From positions 1-64,000 of the forward strand of contig NZ_CP016292.1 of assembly GCF_001679785.1 (NCBI RefSeq): 64,000 bases of DNA, written 5' to 3'. This DNA is from Rhizobium leguminosarum (lineage in GTDB: Bacteria; Pseudomonadota; Alphaproteobacteria; Rhizobiales; Rhizobiaceae). The position numbers and the translations under genes are program-made. Within the stretch, counting starts at the first letter, position 1, and each line of letters opens with the position of its first letter. A model generated the notes under the pieces. That model was not told the origin of the DNA. It saw only the letters and a program-made list of their open reading frames with translations, and did no database searches. Positions 18,608 through 27,586 of this stretch are shown here, piece after piece.

Positions 18608-19721
18608 AGCGTTGGTGCATGGATCCTTTGTCAACGGTTTGGCGATAGGCAGGCAGGATCGAAATCAGTTTGATCCGAGTGCCATGCCGTACAAACACAA
18701 CGCCGATCGTCGTCATCACGTCGGAAAGATGAAATTCAGGGTGACGAATTGGCGTGACTACGAAGCAGGTCTGCGCCGGCGTGGTAGCCTGACCTTATGG
18801 GTAACGCCGGAGGCACTGGCAGGATGGCGCGCTCCGCGACGCAAGACCCGCGGCGGCCAAGCCCAGTATTCCGATCTCGCCATTGAGACTGCGCTGACGC
18901 TGGGTTGCGTCTTCGCAATGCGGCTGCGCCAGACCGAGGGATTGCTCCACTCGCTGCTGGATCTCATGGGGCTGAAAGTCCCAGTTCCAGATCATACGAC
19001 GCTGAGCCGTCGGGCACAGAAGTGGGAGCCATCAGCCCGACGAAACCCGCCGCTGCCGGACGGCCCGCTGCATGTGCTTGTCGATAGCACGGGATTGAAA
19101 GTCTACGGCGCCGGGCAGTGGCTGGAGCAAAAACATGGCGCCAGATCACGTCGCACCTGGCGCAAGCTGCATCTGGCAGTGGATGCCAAAAGTGGCGCGA
19201 TCATTGCCCATGGGCTGACAGACCAGAAAACGGATGATCCTTCCCAGGTGGCACCGCTGCTCGATCAGATCGACGGCGAGATCGACCAGTTCACGGCCGA
19301 CGGAGCCTATGACGGCAAACCAACCTATCGGTCTATCCTGCAGCACAGCGCAACCGCGAACATCGTCATTCCACCGCGTTCCACGGCGGTGGAAAGCGGT
19401 GATACCGGACCGCCTGGTCAAAGGGACAAGCACATTGCCGCAATCGCAAGCGACGGTCGGCTGAAATGGCAGGCAGCCGCCGGCTACGGCAAGCGTGCGC
19501 TGATCGAAACCGCCATCGGACGATACAAGGGGCTGATCGGATTGCGCCTGCGGGCCCGCTCCTTTCCGGCTCAACAGACCGAGGTTGCCATCGGTTGCAT
19601 CGTTCTCAACCGCATGCTGGCATGTGGACGCCCGGAGTCTGTCCGGCGTCAAGTCACGCAGGCATAACCAACTACATCAAAGATCGAAATGCCCTCGATT
19701 TCATATCCGCGCACCAACGCC
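18608..19721 (+). mobile_element. IS5-C copy 4 (1114 bp)
   Basis: Same ends as copies 1-3. Left flank ATGCGCACG matches the flank of copy 3, and right flank TCTGCCGGA is the reverse complement of the right flank of copy 1. It therefore takes part in two split target duplications. Confidence 0.9.
18684..19667 (+). CDS. IS5-family transposase, IS5-C copy 4
   Basis: 327-aa DDE transposase, identical in translation to copies 1 and 2. The frame is also open upstream into the IS5-B fragment, giving a chimeric 472-codon reading, but MPYKHNADRR at 18684 is the likely start. Catalytic motifs intact. Confidence 0.92.
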   Translation: MPYKHNADRRHHVGKMKFRVTNWRDYEAGLRRRGSLTLWVTPEALAGWRAPRRKTRGGQAQYSDLAIETALTLGCVFAMRLRQTEGLLHSLLDLMGLKVPVPDHTTLSRRAQKWEPSARRNPPLPDGPLHVLVDSTGLKVYGAGQWLEQKHGARSRRTWRKLHLAVDAKSGAIIAHGLTDQKTDDPSQVAPLLDQIDGEIDQFTADGAYDGKPTYRSILQHSATANIVIPPRSTAVESGDTGPPGQRDKHIAAIASDGRLKWQAAAGYGKRALIETAIGRYKGLIGLRLRARSFPAQQTEVAIGCIVLNRMLACGRPESVRRQVTQA

Positions 19722-19737
19722 TCTGCCGGATGGAAAA

Positions 19738-20010
19738 TCAGAGGGCGACGGTTTTCTTGCGGAACAGACCGGGTGACATCTCGGCGATATCCTCATCGTT
19801 CAGCAGCGCGCGCAGGCATGCAGCTATATTCGCGATCGGGCCATGCTGCGATCGAGCCCAATTGATCACTGGAACGTCGGCGTAATGCGCAGCGACTGGG
19901 CGTGGACCGAGGCCAATCGGCATGTAACGGCGACCGGCCCAGGTGAGGTATTTTTCAGGTCTCTTGGTTATCCTTACCGCTGGCGGATGACCGATTCAAT
20001 CGCTGATGCG
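19738..20010 (-). pseudogene. Unrecognised gene fragment beside IS5-C copy 4
   Basis: A leftward frame of about 90 codons (ITKRPEKYLTWAGRRYMPIG, HYADVPVINWARSQHGPIAN, LNDEDIAEMSPGLFRKKTVAL) ends normally at 19738. It reads like real protein but I cannot assign a family. The upstream end is open to a stop near 20010, so the 5' part is lost. It lies directly beyond the TCTGCCGGA flank of IS5-C. Confidence 0.45.
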
Positions 20011-20064
20011 GGCCTGTCGCAAACATTTTCGGAGCGCGCGATTATCCCTTGAGCATCTTCAGTT

Positions 20065-20724
20065 TCATGCTTTGTTAACTTTCTGCAGTCCGAAGAGGCG
20101 CGCAAGCAGATCGTTCTGATCGTTGATGGTCCAACTGCCCGAGAGGCCGAAGCCTTTCCTCAGCCACAGCATCGCCTCGAAACCCGCGATGGTTCGCCGC
20201 GCCGTGTTGAAAGATTGGAAGCCACCGATTTTTGGCATGTTCTTCTTTACCCGGAAATGGTCACTTTCGATTTTGCTGGAGGTGCTTGGTGACATAGTGG
20301 ACGGGGTCCGGATGTAGAAGCCCATCATCAACCGACGTTTTGATCGTTGACGGGAAGGTGTTGGCCCCGTCCGTCCCGATCTTATTCGGCGACAACAAGG
20401 GCTCGTCTTTGAGCATCTTGCGGAAGAACCGTTTGGCGGCGTCGAGATCGCGCTTCGCCGTCAACAGGAAGTCCATCGGATTGCCGTGTTGTCGATGGCC
20501 CGATATAGGTATCGCCATTTGCCGCGGATCTTGACATAGGTCTCATCGACGCGAACAGAGCCGCAATGTGGCCGGCGGAACTGACGCAGCCGCTTCTCAA
20601 TCACTTCAGCTTTTCGGCCATGGCATTCAGAATCATCGGTTCGCTCCGCAACTTTCGGAGCGGCAAATTCTCTGCGGATGGTCAACATAGGGTTAAGCGG
20701 AAAAATTTGCGACAGGCCCCCCAA
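20065..20724 (-). pseudogene. IS6-family transposase, frameshifted
   Basis: Successive leftward frames give GSVRVDETYVKIRGKWRYLYRAID (catalytic Asp and W-YLYRAID signature), FLLTAKRDLDAAKRFFRKML, IGTDGANTFPSTIK (second Asp) and VKKNMPKIGGFQSFNTARRT, ending with a C-terminus at 20065. At least two frameshifts separate them. The N-terminus beyond 20724 is lost. Confidence 0.8.
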
Positions 20725-20840
20725 AACTCGCGGCTGTCGCGTTGGCCAACAAGATCGCCAGGATCGCCTGGAAAATGATGGTGACCGGCGAGGCTTACAA
20801 GGGCAATGCTGCGCGCCCGGCTCTGGCCTGCGCGGCGTGA
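20722..20840 (+). pseudogene. IS110-family transposase, C-terminal remnant
   Basis: Reads KLAAVALANKIARIAWKMMV, then TGEAYKGNAARPALACAA and stop: the C-terminal helix typical of IS110 transposases (A-ANK-ARI-W). About 200 bp of non-coding sequence that looks like an IS110 3' flank follows, up to the IS6 copy. Confidence 0.65.
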
Positions 20841-21089
20841 AGAGATCAGTCGGTCACGGTGAGCAGGATACAGACGCTACCGTGCTGAGCTGATGCGTGA
20901 ACTTGCAGGAAACGATTAGATGGTGTGATCGATCGATCCGAGACGCGGTACACTCCGTAGATGCCAGTGGCCCAACGAGGCCGATCAAGTGTTTGGAACC
21001 CACGTCGCGGAACCCATCTTGGCCAGCGTTCATGTGTGAACGCAACAAAAGGCCGGACATATGAACGCAAGAGATCCGATCAAATCATC

Positions 21090-21660
21090 AAAGAGTTCTT
21101 GCAAGGAGGGGCCGTCCACATATGGCATCTCGATGAAGCCGTTGTCTCAATCCGCGGCAAGAAGCATTGGCTGTGGCACGCAGTTGATCAGGACGGTTTC
21201 GTCTTGGAGGTTCTCGTACAAAGCCGCCGCAATGCAAAGGCCGCCAAGCGCCTGATGCGCAAGCTCTTGAAGGGTCAGGGACGGTTGCCGCGTGTGTTGA
21301 TCACCGACAAGCTGGGGTCCTACGGCGCAGCAAAGCGAGAGATCATGCCGGGTGTAGAGCATCGCTCCCACAAAGGGTTGAATAATCGGGCGGAGAATTC
21401 TCACCAACCAGTCCGGCGGCGAGAGCGGATCATGAAGCGCTTCAAGTCACAGCGACATCTACAACGCTTCGTCTCCATCCATGATCCGATCGCCAACCTA
21501 TTTCAAATCCCGCGCCACGACATCTCCTCCGGCCACCATCGCGAATTGCGCACGGCGGCGATGAGCCTGTGGGCGAAAATTGCCCGAGCATGAGAGATAT
21601 CTGCGGATGGCGTCTTTCGCTGGCCTTTCATCCGTTAAGTTTACGAGGCCCTCATCCTTC
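21090..21660 (+). pseudogene. IS6-family transposase, 5'-truncated
   Basis: In one frame: VHIWHLDEAVVSIRGKKHWL (first Asp), VLITDKLGSYGAAKREIMPG (second Asp), HKGLNNRAENSHQPVRRRER (Glu), ending at 21593. The IS right end follows. The N-terminal helix-turn-helix half is missing. The last 260 bp are duplicated at 8644-8901. Confidence 0.82.
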
Positions 21661-21868
21661 ACGCAGATGGTCAAATCACCACGTTGACGCAGGCTTTCAT
21701 TATATGCCGGCCAATTCGTCACTTGATATTTCTGCTTGGCAATCTTGTCCCGCCGATCGGCATTGAACTTGTGCGGCATCGTCGAAATTCCGATCAGGAG
21801 ACTGAAAACTTGAGACTGAAAACCAACGCTCAATATCAGTCGACGGGTGATCCACGCAACAACGCCGC
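21652..21868 (-). mobile_element. IS5-A 5' fragment
   Basis: Left end of IS5-A (GGATCACCCGTCGACTGATATT on the minus strand) plus the first 45 codons of its transposase (MPHKFNADRRDKIAKQKYQV). Truncated by the IS6 right end. Inserted into the conserved gene fragment to its right. Confidence 0.8.
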
Positions 21869-22045
21869 GTTTAAGCAGCACCTCACAGATAATGTCGCGC
21901 ATCCCGTTAGGTCCAATTTCCGTCGCAAACCCAAGCACGGTGATCGCCTCCCGAAGCACTTCAGGCGCCTCCTCACGTATAGTTATTTCAGCATCCGGCG
22001 CTCTTATCCAAAGCGGTCAGAAAATGAACCTTCATTTCCATTCAT
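21869..22045 (-). pseudogene. Conserved hypothetical protein fragment cut by IS5-A
   Basis: Starts at ATG 22045 behind GAGGGAGATCTACTAC as MNGNEGSFSDRFG. One base out of frame it continues IRAPDAEITIREEAPEVLRE, then AITVLGFATEIGPNGMRDII and CEVLLKR, where IS5-A interrupts. It resembles a small conserved alphaproteobacterial protein of unknown function (REDAPE..LR..I pattern), from memory only. Broken by a frameshift and by the IS. Confidence 0.5.
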
Positions 22046-22134
22046 GTAGTAGATCTCCCTCATCATTGGGCGGCGAATAGGCTGCGGCTCCAGTCGACCT
22101 TATTGTTCACTGCAACTCCTCATGGCCGCACCGC

Positions 22135-23193
22135 TTAGTCAGCGCTCTTGTTCAGGCTTGCCTCAAGCGAGGCGATGCTGTCGATTACGGCTTCGAATGA
22201 GGGCGGGTCGCCGAAGATCATGCCCTGCATAGCCCGATAATCAACGCGAAGTTGTTCGATCATCGCGTCGTGCGGCGCAAGCGCAAAGGAGCCTGGGACA
22301 GCGCTGGCGAGATCGAAGTCGGGCCGATTGAAGAACATGCGGGCATGCGCGACGCAGTCTTCGCCCAGCGCATTCTCTTTGATGGCGGCGGCCCCAACGG
22401 GTGTCGCGACGAGCCGGTGCAGGTCGTAATAATGCCGCGACACCCGCTGGCCGCCACCTTTCAATTCACTACGCGTATCGAACCAGCGCCGCAGCCCATG
22501 GAGAATAACGACTTTGTCCCAGAACGTGCGTTCAGGGTCGACCGTCCGGACGGCTGGCACCGTCAGATCGAGTGCGGGAAGATCGTCATCGACATAGGGT
22601 TTTATCGACACTTCGCTGTTCGGATCGAGCGCAGATTTCGCTCCCGACTCGATCTTTATGGCTGCCCTCACATAATCCGAATGTGGCGTTGCCGCTGGAT
22701 ACCAAATCAACAATGTCTGCCCGTCAGGGTCGGAGTCGTCGGCTTCGATCCGCGCTTTTGCGGCATCAACACCGGCTGCCTTGAGGCGGTCAGCGAGAAC
22801 CACGGTTAACTCGTCGCGAAGTGGTCCGTTAATATAGGCTTTGCATGCGTCCTTAATCGCCTCCAGGCGCGCTTTGCGTTTCTTTCCGCTGAGATCCTCA
22901 AGTTCCTTGATCGTTGCCGGCTCACCAATGTCGTCTCTAAACACTGTGACATCTATGTCCTCGGAGAAGCGGCTGATCAGACCATAGCCCTTGGATAACG
23001 AGGTCCCGCCTTTGAACAGCAGGCGGGGGCCGCCGTCTTTCAGAACGTTGAACAAGACATCGAGAGTCCAGCAGACCCAAAAGTCTTTTTCTATGTTCTG
23101 GGCGGCTGTGCCAAGGCGTTGCGCCGTTGTATCGAAGGCGCTCAACATCGCAGCCTCGCCGGCCGCGAGAACCTCGTCATAAGCTGTATTCAT
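22135..23193 (-). CDS. AbiEii-type nucleotidyltransferase toxin
   Basis: 352 aa, overlapping its antitoxin gene by 4 bp (ATGA). Nucleotidyltransferase motifs are clear: LLFKGGTSLSKGYGLISRFSE with EDIDVTVF (GG-T-S...D-D) near residues 60-85, and RTFWDKVVILHGLRRW near 225, the AbiEii hallmark. AbiEii-family toxins transfer nucleotides, in the MenT homologues to tRNA acceptor ends, and cause growth arrest during phage infection or plasmid loss. Together with the upstream gene it forms a type IV-like system that stabilises the replicon and may abort phage infection. Confidence 0.9.
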   Translation of the reverse strand: MNTAYDEVLAAGEAAMLSAFDTTAQRLGTAAQNIEKDFWVCWTLDVLFNVLKDGGPRLLFKGGTSLSKGYGLISRFSEDIDVTVFRDDIGEPATIKELEDLSGKKRKARLEAIKDACKAYINGPLRDELTVVLADRLKAAGVDAAKARIEADDSDPDGQTLLIWYPAATPHSDYVRAAIKIESGAKSALDPNSEVSIKPYVDDDLPALDLTVPAVRTVDPERTFWDKVVILHGLRRWFDTRSELKGGGQRVSRHYYDLHRLVATPVGAAAIKENALGEDCVAHARMFFNRPDFDLASAVPGSFALAPHDAMIEQLRVDYRAMQGMIFGDPPSFEAVIDSIASLEASLNKSAD

Positions 23194-24008
23194 TTCTTTG
23201 TCGCCTGGGATGGATGACCACGTTTGTTGCTTGGTATTCGTGTCGGGACTAGCTTGCTTTTCGGACGATTATGCTCAGCGCGATGTCCATCATCGTCGTC
23301 GTGGCGATGATCGTCGGCATCGTTATCATCATTGCGATTGGTGCTGACATGCCGATCATTATCGCCGGCTTCATCTTCGATGAGCGGCTTGAGAAACATC
23401 CACATCCATGTCGGAAGCGCCGTAATCCCTGTTGTTAAATCGGCTTTGATAGCCGCTCCCACAGCGGGATTCTTAAAAAGCTTGGCAAGTTTGCTCTTCA
23501 CGTGTTCACTCTCTCCTTCGCGGTCTAAAAGATCGCGAAGCCAGTGCAGCGCTTGAACGACGCGCATCGCAGGGCGCCCAGCCCAGAATAACTTGCTGGC
23601 GGCGGTCGGACGAAAGGTGACCGTAACATTACCAAGCTTAATTGGCCGCCGACGTGCATCAGTATGAACAACGATTTTTGCTGGGACAGCGTCAGTCAGC
23701 CCCAGGTCGTTTGCTGCCGTCATGCCATCTACAAGCATCCGAGTCTGGTCGCGACGCCCGAAGGCATCAATGACCGAGCGAGGATCAGGTGGGTTGGGTT
23801 TCTGGGTCAGCTGGTTGAAGCCAGGCTGGTCGTAGAGGCCACGCTCAATCCGCCTAAGAGTTCCCGCTATTGTTAGGCGCTGCAATGATTTGTCGATGGC
23901 GTCACGGCTTGCAAGATCGATAAAATCGCTGGGAGTCCATACCTTGCGAGGCGCGTCAGAACGCACTCGTTGTAAGATTGCTGCCTTTAGATCGGTCGAG
24001 TCTGTCAT
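23190..24008 (-). CDS. AbiEi-type antitoxin/transcriptional repressor
   Basis: 272 aa. An N-terminal winged helix (VWTPSDFIDLASRDAIDKSL, LTIAGTLRRIERGLYDQPGF) and the AbiEi C-terminal region (VVHTDARRRPIKLGNVTVTF, MRVVQALHWLRDLL) place it in the AbiEi/DUF6088 group. These neutralise AbiEii and repress their own operon by binding inverted repeats. Odd points: the ATG at 24008 lies 1 bp from a 28-bp operator arm, leaving no room for a ribosome site, so the mRNA may be leaderless. The C-terminus carries an Asp/His/Asn-rich run (NDDNDADDHRHDDDDGHR) and a basic tail, unlike typical AbiEi. Confidence 0.88.
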   Translation of the reverse strand: MTDSTDLKAAILQRVRSDAPRKVWTPSDFIDLASRDAIDKSLQRLTIAGTLRRIERGLYDQPGFNQLTQKPNPPDPRSVIDAFGRRDQTRMLVDGMTAANDLGLTDAVPAKIVVHTDARRRPIKLGNVTVTFRPTAASKLFWAGRPAMRVVQALHWLRDLLDREGESEHVKSKLAKLFKNPAVGAAIKADLTTGITALPTWMWMFLKPLIEDEAGDNDRHVSTNRNDDNDADDHRHDDDDGHRAEHNRPKSKLVPTRIPSNKRGHPSQATKK

Positions 24009-24073
24009 GTCCGAAATTTGTATATGTATTTCGGACCAATTGCGAGTCCGAAATACATATACAAATTTCGGAC
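24009..24073. promoter_or_regulatory. Doubled operator of the AbiE-type pair
   Basis: Two 28-bp arms (24009-24036, 24046-24073) are perfect inverted copies separated by 9 bp. Each arm is itself a pseudo-palindrome GTCCGAAAT-N10-ATTTCGGAC. AbiEi proteins are known to bind paired inverted repeats at their promoter. The arms contain AT-rich TATATG/TACATA steps that could be the -10 element. Confidence 0.88.
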
Positions 24074-24181
24074 AGCGTGTTATTGACGAATCCTGACGAT
24101 GAGCTTCGACGGAAATGGCCTCCTATCTTGTCCGGAGACAAGGCGCGCTAGGAACTTTGATCTTATGCCCATGATTGGAGC

Positions 24182-24575
24182 GGCGTTGTTGCGTGGATCA
24201 CCCGTCGACTGATATTGAGCGGTGGTTTTCAGTCTCAAGTTTTCAGTCTCCTGATGTGGATTTCGACGATGCCGCACAAGTTCAATGCCGATCGGCGGGA
24301 CAAGATTGCCAAGCAGAAATATCAAGTGACGAATTGGCCGGCATATAATGAAAGCCTGCGTCAACGTGGTGATTTGACCATCTGGGTGAAGGATGAGGCC
24401 CTGTCTTTATGGACGGCGGAGGCGGACATCGCGGGGTGATCAGCCGAAATACTCGGATCTGGCGATTACGTTGTGCTTGACCCTGCGCGTCGTCTACGGG
24501 CTGGCGCTACGCCAGACCCAAGGCTTGATGCGCAGTGTCGCGGCGCTGATGGGGTTCGATATTGCCGTGCCTGAC
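24182..24575 (+). pseudogene. IS5-A 5' fragment with frameshift
   Basis: Left IS5-A end (GGCGTTGTTGCGTGGATCAC), then MPHKFNADRRDKIAKQKYQV. It frameshifts after LSLWTAEADIAG, then PKYSDLAITLCLTLRVVYGL and ALMGFDIAVPD. Cut by IS5-B at 24576. Confidence 0.82.
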
Positions 24576-24971
24576 GGCGTTGGTGCATGGATCGGGACTT
24601 GAGCGGATCTGGATCTGCGATGGGGCTATCTATGTGGTCGGTCCATTGCGGCGGATGGATTTAGGGCGTGCGCATGCAAGCATACGATTGAGGGCGGCGC
24701 ACCCGATGGCCACTTCCGTCTGCTGAGCGTGAAACGACCGAGCCCGCAGACGCCGCCCGATGGTGGACTTGTATCGGCCGATGGCAGTCTCGACCAGCGA
24801 GCGCTTGCCGTAGCCGGTGGAGGCCTGCCATTTCATTCGCCCGTCTCTGCTGATTGCAGCGATATGCTGATCCCTTTGTCCGGGAGATTGATCGCCGGCT
24901 GGTTCGATCGCGTTGGCGCGCGGGGGAATGACGATGACGGCAGCTGCACTGTGGTCGGTGACCGCGTCGTA
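24576..24971 (-). pseudogene. IS5-B transposase, C-terminal part with right end
   Basis: Leftward: YDAVTDHSAAAVIVIPPRA to LNRMLACARPKSIRRNGPTT and stop, then the 3' end GGCGTTGGTGCATGG. This is the same fragment as 18303-18607 but uninterrupted by IS5-C, so it shows the ancestral arrangement. The N-terminal half is missing, because IS66 sequence begins at 24972. Confidence 0.8.
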
Positions 24972-25108
24972 GTAAGCGGCAAGCCGAGGCCGTTCAGCCT
25001 GTGTAGTTCCACGGCATGAGTGCATCGATTTCGCTGCTGGGCCAGCTGTTGGCTATGCGCTCGAGGGTCTGGGTGAGCCAGGCCTGCGGATCGACGTTGT
25101 TCATCTTT
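24972..25108 (-). pseudogene. tnpC: IS66 TnpC 3' end (second copy)
   Basis: Inverted duplicate of 18166-18302: MNNVDPQAWLTQTLERIANS to MPWNYTG plus the GTAAGCGGC end. It abuts the left terminal repeat of RIT copy 2. Confidence 0.85.
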
Positions 25109-25227
25109 GCTGTTTATGCCGACCGTCGAACTATGCCGAGTGTCTCTTCTATTGTTTGCAGCAAACCGTGCGTTCCCGGCCCGTTCGGCGGGTCGCTGTT
25201 GTTTGGCACTCGGCATAGTTCTCATGC

Positions 25228-26229
25228 TCAGAGGGCGTTCAGGAATTCCAGAAGCCGGTCGCTTGGTCGAAATCGCTCGGCCTTGGCGCGTTCGTACGGC
25301 TTCAGCTTTGCGAGTGCAGATTCCTTCAGTTCGAGATGTGCATGAAGATAGGTCAACGTCGTTTCCATCGCTTCGTGGCCCAACCACAGGGCAATTACGG
25401 AGCAGTCGACGCCCGCCTGCAGCAACTCCATGGCAGCAGAGTGCCGCAAGACATGGGGCGAGACCCGCTTTGAGCGAAGGGAGATGCAGTGCTCACGTGC
25501 TTTGGCGACATATTTGTTCAGCAGCGCCTGCACGCCGTCCGCGCTGAGCCTGCCACCGTGCATATTCGGAAAGAGAGCCGTTGCGCCCCGCTTCCCTGGC
25601 TCCCTGAGCCACCGCTGGAGGGCTTGCTGTGCAACCTTCGTGAGCGGCGTACTTCGCTCTTTGCGGCCCTTGCCGACGCATTGCACATGCGCACCGCGGC
25701 CGAGCACTACCGAGTCTCGGTCGAGGTCGATGATCTCCGAGACCCGCAGCCCCGTTTGCGCGGCCAGCAATAGCAGAGTGTAATCGCGGCGTCCCAGCCA
25801 CGTGTTTCGATCCGTACAGTCCAGGATCGCTTCAATCTCGGGCCTGGTTAGGAACTGAAGCTGCCGCTTGTCGCATCGCTTGCTGGGGATCGCGAGCACA
25901 CGCTGAATGTGGGCGCTGTGTGCCGGCTCCTCAAACGCCGCATATCGGAAGAAAGAGCGGATGGCTGTGAGGCGGAGATTCCGGGTCCGCACCGAGGCGG
26001 ATCTCTGCGTCTCAAGATCCTCCAGGAATGCGCCGATGAAAGGAGCGTCCAAATCCCGCAGCGTCAACTGGGATGGGGATCTCCCAATGCGCGTCTGTGC
26101 GAAAGCAAACAGGAGCCTGAAGGTGTCGCGATAGGAGGCGATGGTATTGGAACTTACACCTCGATGCTTCATAAGCCGATCCGTAAACCACCGCTCGATT
26201 AGCACGGGCAGGTCGTTCGTGTGTCTCAT
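25228..26229 (-). CDS. ritC: RIT tyrosine recombinase C (second copy)
   Basis: 333 aa, identical in translation to the copy at 13530. All catalytic residues are present (TGLRVSEI, GKGRKER, HVLRHSAAM, LGHEAMETTLTYLH). With ritA gone and ritB truncated it probably cannot move this copy alone, but it could act on ends in trans. Confidence 0.9.
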   Translation of the reverse strand: MRHTNDLPVLIERWFTDRLMKHRGVSSNTIASYRDTFRLLFAFAQTRIGRSPSQLTLRDLDAPFIGAFLEDLETQRSASVRTRNLRLTAIRSFFRYAAFEEPAHSAHIQRVLAIPSKRCDKRQLQFLTRPEIEAILDCTDRNTWLGRRDYTLLLLAAQTGLRVSEIIDLDRDSVVLGRGAHVQCVGKGRKERSTPLTKVAQQALQRWLREPGKRGATALFPNMHGGRLSADGVQALLNKYVAKAREHCISLRSKRVSPHVLRHSAAMELLQAGVDCSVIALWLGHEAMETTLTYLHAHLELKESALAKLKPYERAKAERFRPSDRLLEFLNAL

Positions 26230-26769
26230 GACCGGACCTCCCAACGCTTATCCAATCGCCGTACGGCATGGTTCATCAGTTCCGGCGTGGCCGACAGATA
26301 CCAATAGGTGTCGCGAACATTGGCATGGCCGAGGAAGGTTGAGAGAACGGGCAGCTCGCGTTCCACATCTTCGCCGGCGCGATGCCAGTTGATCAGGGTC
26401 TGGACGGCGAAACGGTGACGAAGATCATGAATCCGTGGGCCATCTCGATTCCCCTCCTGTCGTAATCCGATTTGCCGGGATAGTCGCCAGAACACGCGAT
26501 GCACGTATTGATGCAGCAATCTGCCGCCTTGTTCGGCGACGAAGAAATAGGGACTGCGCGGCGTACCAAGGTGTGCATCGCGTCGGGCGGCGTAGCCCGA
26601 AAGGACAGCAATTGTCGTGGCATGCAGCGGGACCAGCCGTGACTTGCCAAACTTTGTCTCTCGGATGGTGAGGACGCCCTGGTCGAGATCGACATCGGCC
26701 CGGAGCAGGCTGAGCGCTTCGGAATGGCGCAGTCCGGCCACTGCTATCAGCCCGAACAGGCAGTGATAT
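26226..26769 (-). pseudogene. ritB: RIT tyrosine recombinase B, 5'-truncated
   Basis: C-terminal 180 codons, from CLFGLIAVAGLRHSEALSLL through the catalytic Tyr region to the normal stop, identical to 14528-15070. The N-terminal core-binding domain was removed where the IS6 element begins. Confidence 0.9.
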
Positions 26770-27586
26770 GGTGTTGTCACGTTAAGTTTCTCTGGCTGGA
26801 AAGGTCAGCGGCTCGTGGATATTCAGGCGACGCAGGCCGCAATTTTCCATGCATCGAAAGCTTCGAGCCGATGGTAGCGAATTGTTTGCGCGGCGCGGCG
26901 ACGGGACGGAACTGAAAAGCAATTGCGGGTCGCTGAGTGCATGGAGACGAACCGTTGCAACGTGCCTGGTGATCGGTGGCCTTGCATGGTTCGTTCCCGT
27001 TTTCGAAACGGCAGATGGCTGTTCTCGGCCCGATTATTGAGACCCTTGTGCGACCAATGGTCAAGGCCGGGTGCCACTTCCGCCTTTGCTGCACCGTAGG
27101 AGCGGAGCTTATCGGTGATGATCCGTTTGGGAGCAAAGCCATAGCGCTTCATTAACGCCACCAGCACGCGCTTCGCTGCCCTTTTATCACGCCGCTTCTG
27201 CAATATCTCTTCGAGAACGGTGCCATGTTGATCGACCGCACGCCAGAGCCAGAATTTCTCTCCAGCGCATTTCACGACGACTTCGTCCAGATACCAAATA
27301 TCGCCGGGGCGCGCCTGCCGCCGCCGCAAGTTGCGTGCGATCTGGGGTCCGAACTTGGCGATCCAGCGGCGGACTGTCTCGTATGACACGTCGATTCCAC
27401 GCTCGAGCAGCATTTCCTCAACTTCTCGCAGACTAAGGTTGAACCGCAAATAAAGCCAGACCGCGTGAGAAACGATCCGTGGCGGAAAACGGTGACGCTT
27501 GAAGCTGATATCTCGTGAATGCATCGCCGAAATCTACGCCCAACCCGTCAGGCAGGCAACCGCAGCCCGGTTAACGTGACAATACC
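26770..27586 (-). mobile_element. IS6-family element, complete (817 bp)
   Basis: Ends GGTGTTGTCACGTTAA and, read inward from the right, GGTATTGTCACGTTAA. One intact transposase. No 8-bp duplication flanks it: left is ritB, right is virB5. This suits an IS6-mediated deletion or cointegrate that joined RIT debris to the vir region. Confidence 0.9.
26823..27524 (-). CDS. IS6-family transposase
   Basis: 233 aa. HTH region (LSLREVEEMLLERGIDVSYE, TVRRWIAKFGP), then DDE residues in IWYLDEVVVKCAGEKFWLWR, RIITDKLRSYGAAK and HKGLNNRAENSHLPFRKRER. Full length for IS6/IS26-type proteins, which move by replicative cointegration or targeted conservative recombination between copies. Confidence 0.95.
   Translation of the reverse strand: MHSRDISFKRHRFPPRIVSHAVWLYLRFNLSLREVEEMLLERGIDVSYETVRRWIAKFGPQIARNLRRRQARPGDIWYLDEVVVKCAGEKFWLWRAVDQHGTVLEEILQKRRDKRAAKRVLVALMKRYGFAPKRIITDKLRSYGAAKAEVAPGLDHWSHKGLNNRAENSHLPFRKRERTMQGHRSPGTLQRFVSMHSATRNCFSVPSRRRAAQTIRYHRLEAFDAWKIAACVA

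Larger units (their letters stand above)
25109..26769 (-). mobile_element. RIT element copy 2, truncated
   Basis: Matches 13411-15070 of copy 1, with the 31-bp end at 25109-25139, a full ritC and about 60 percent of ritB. The remainder, including ritA and the second end, was lost at the junction with the IS6 element. Relative to tnpC it lies in the opposite orientation to copy 1. Confidence 0.9.
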
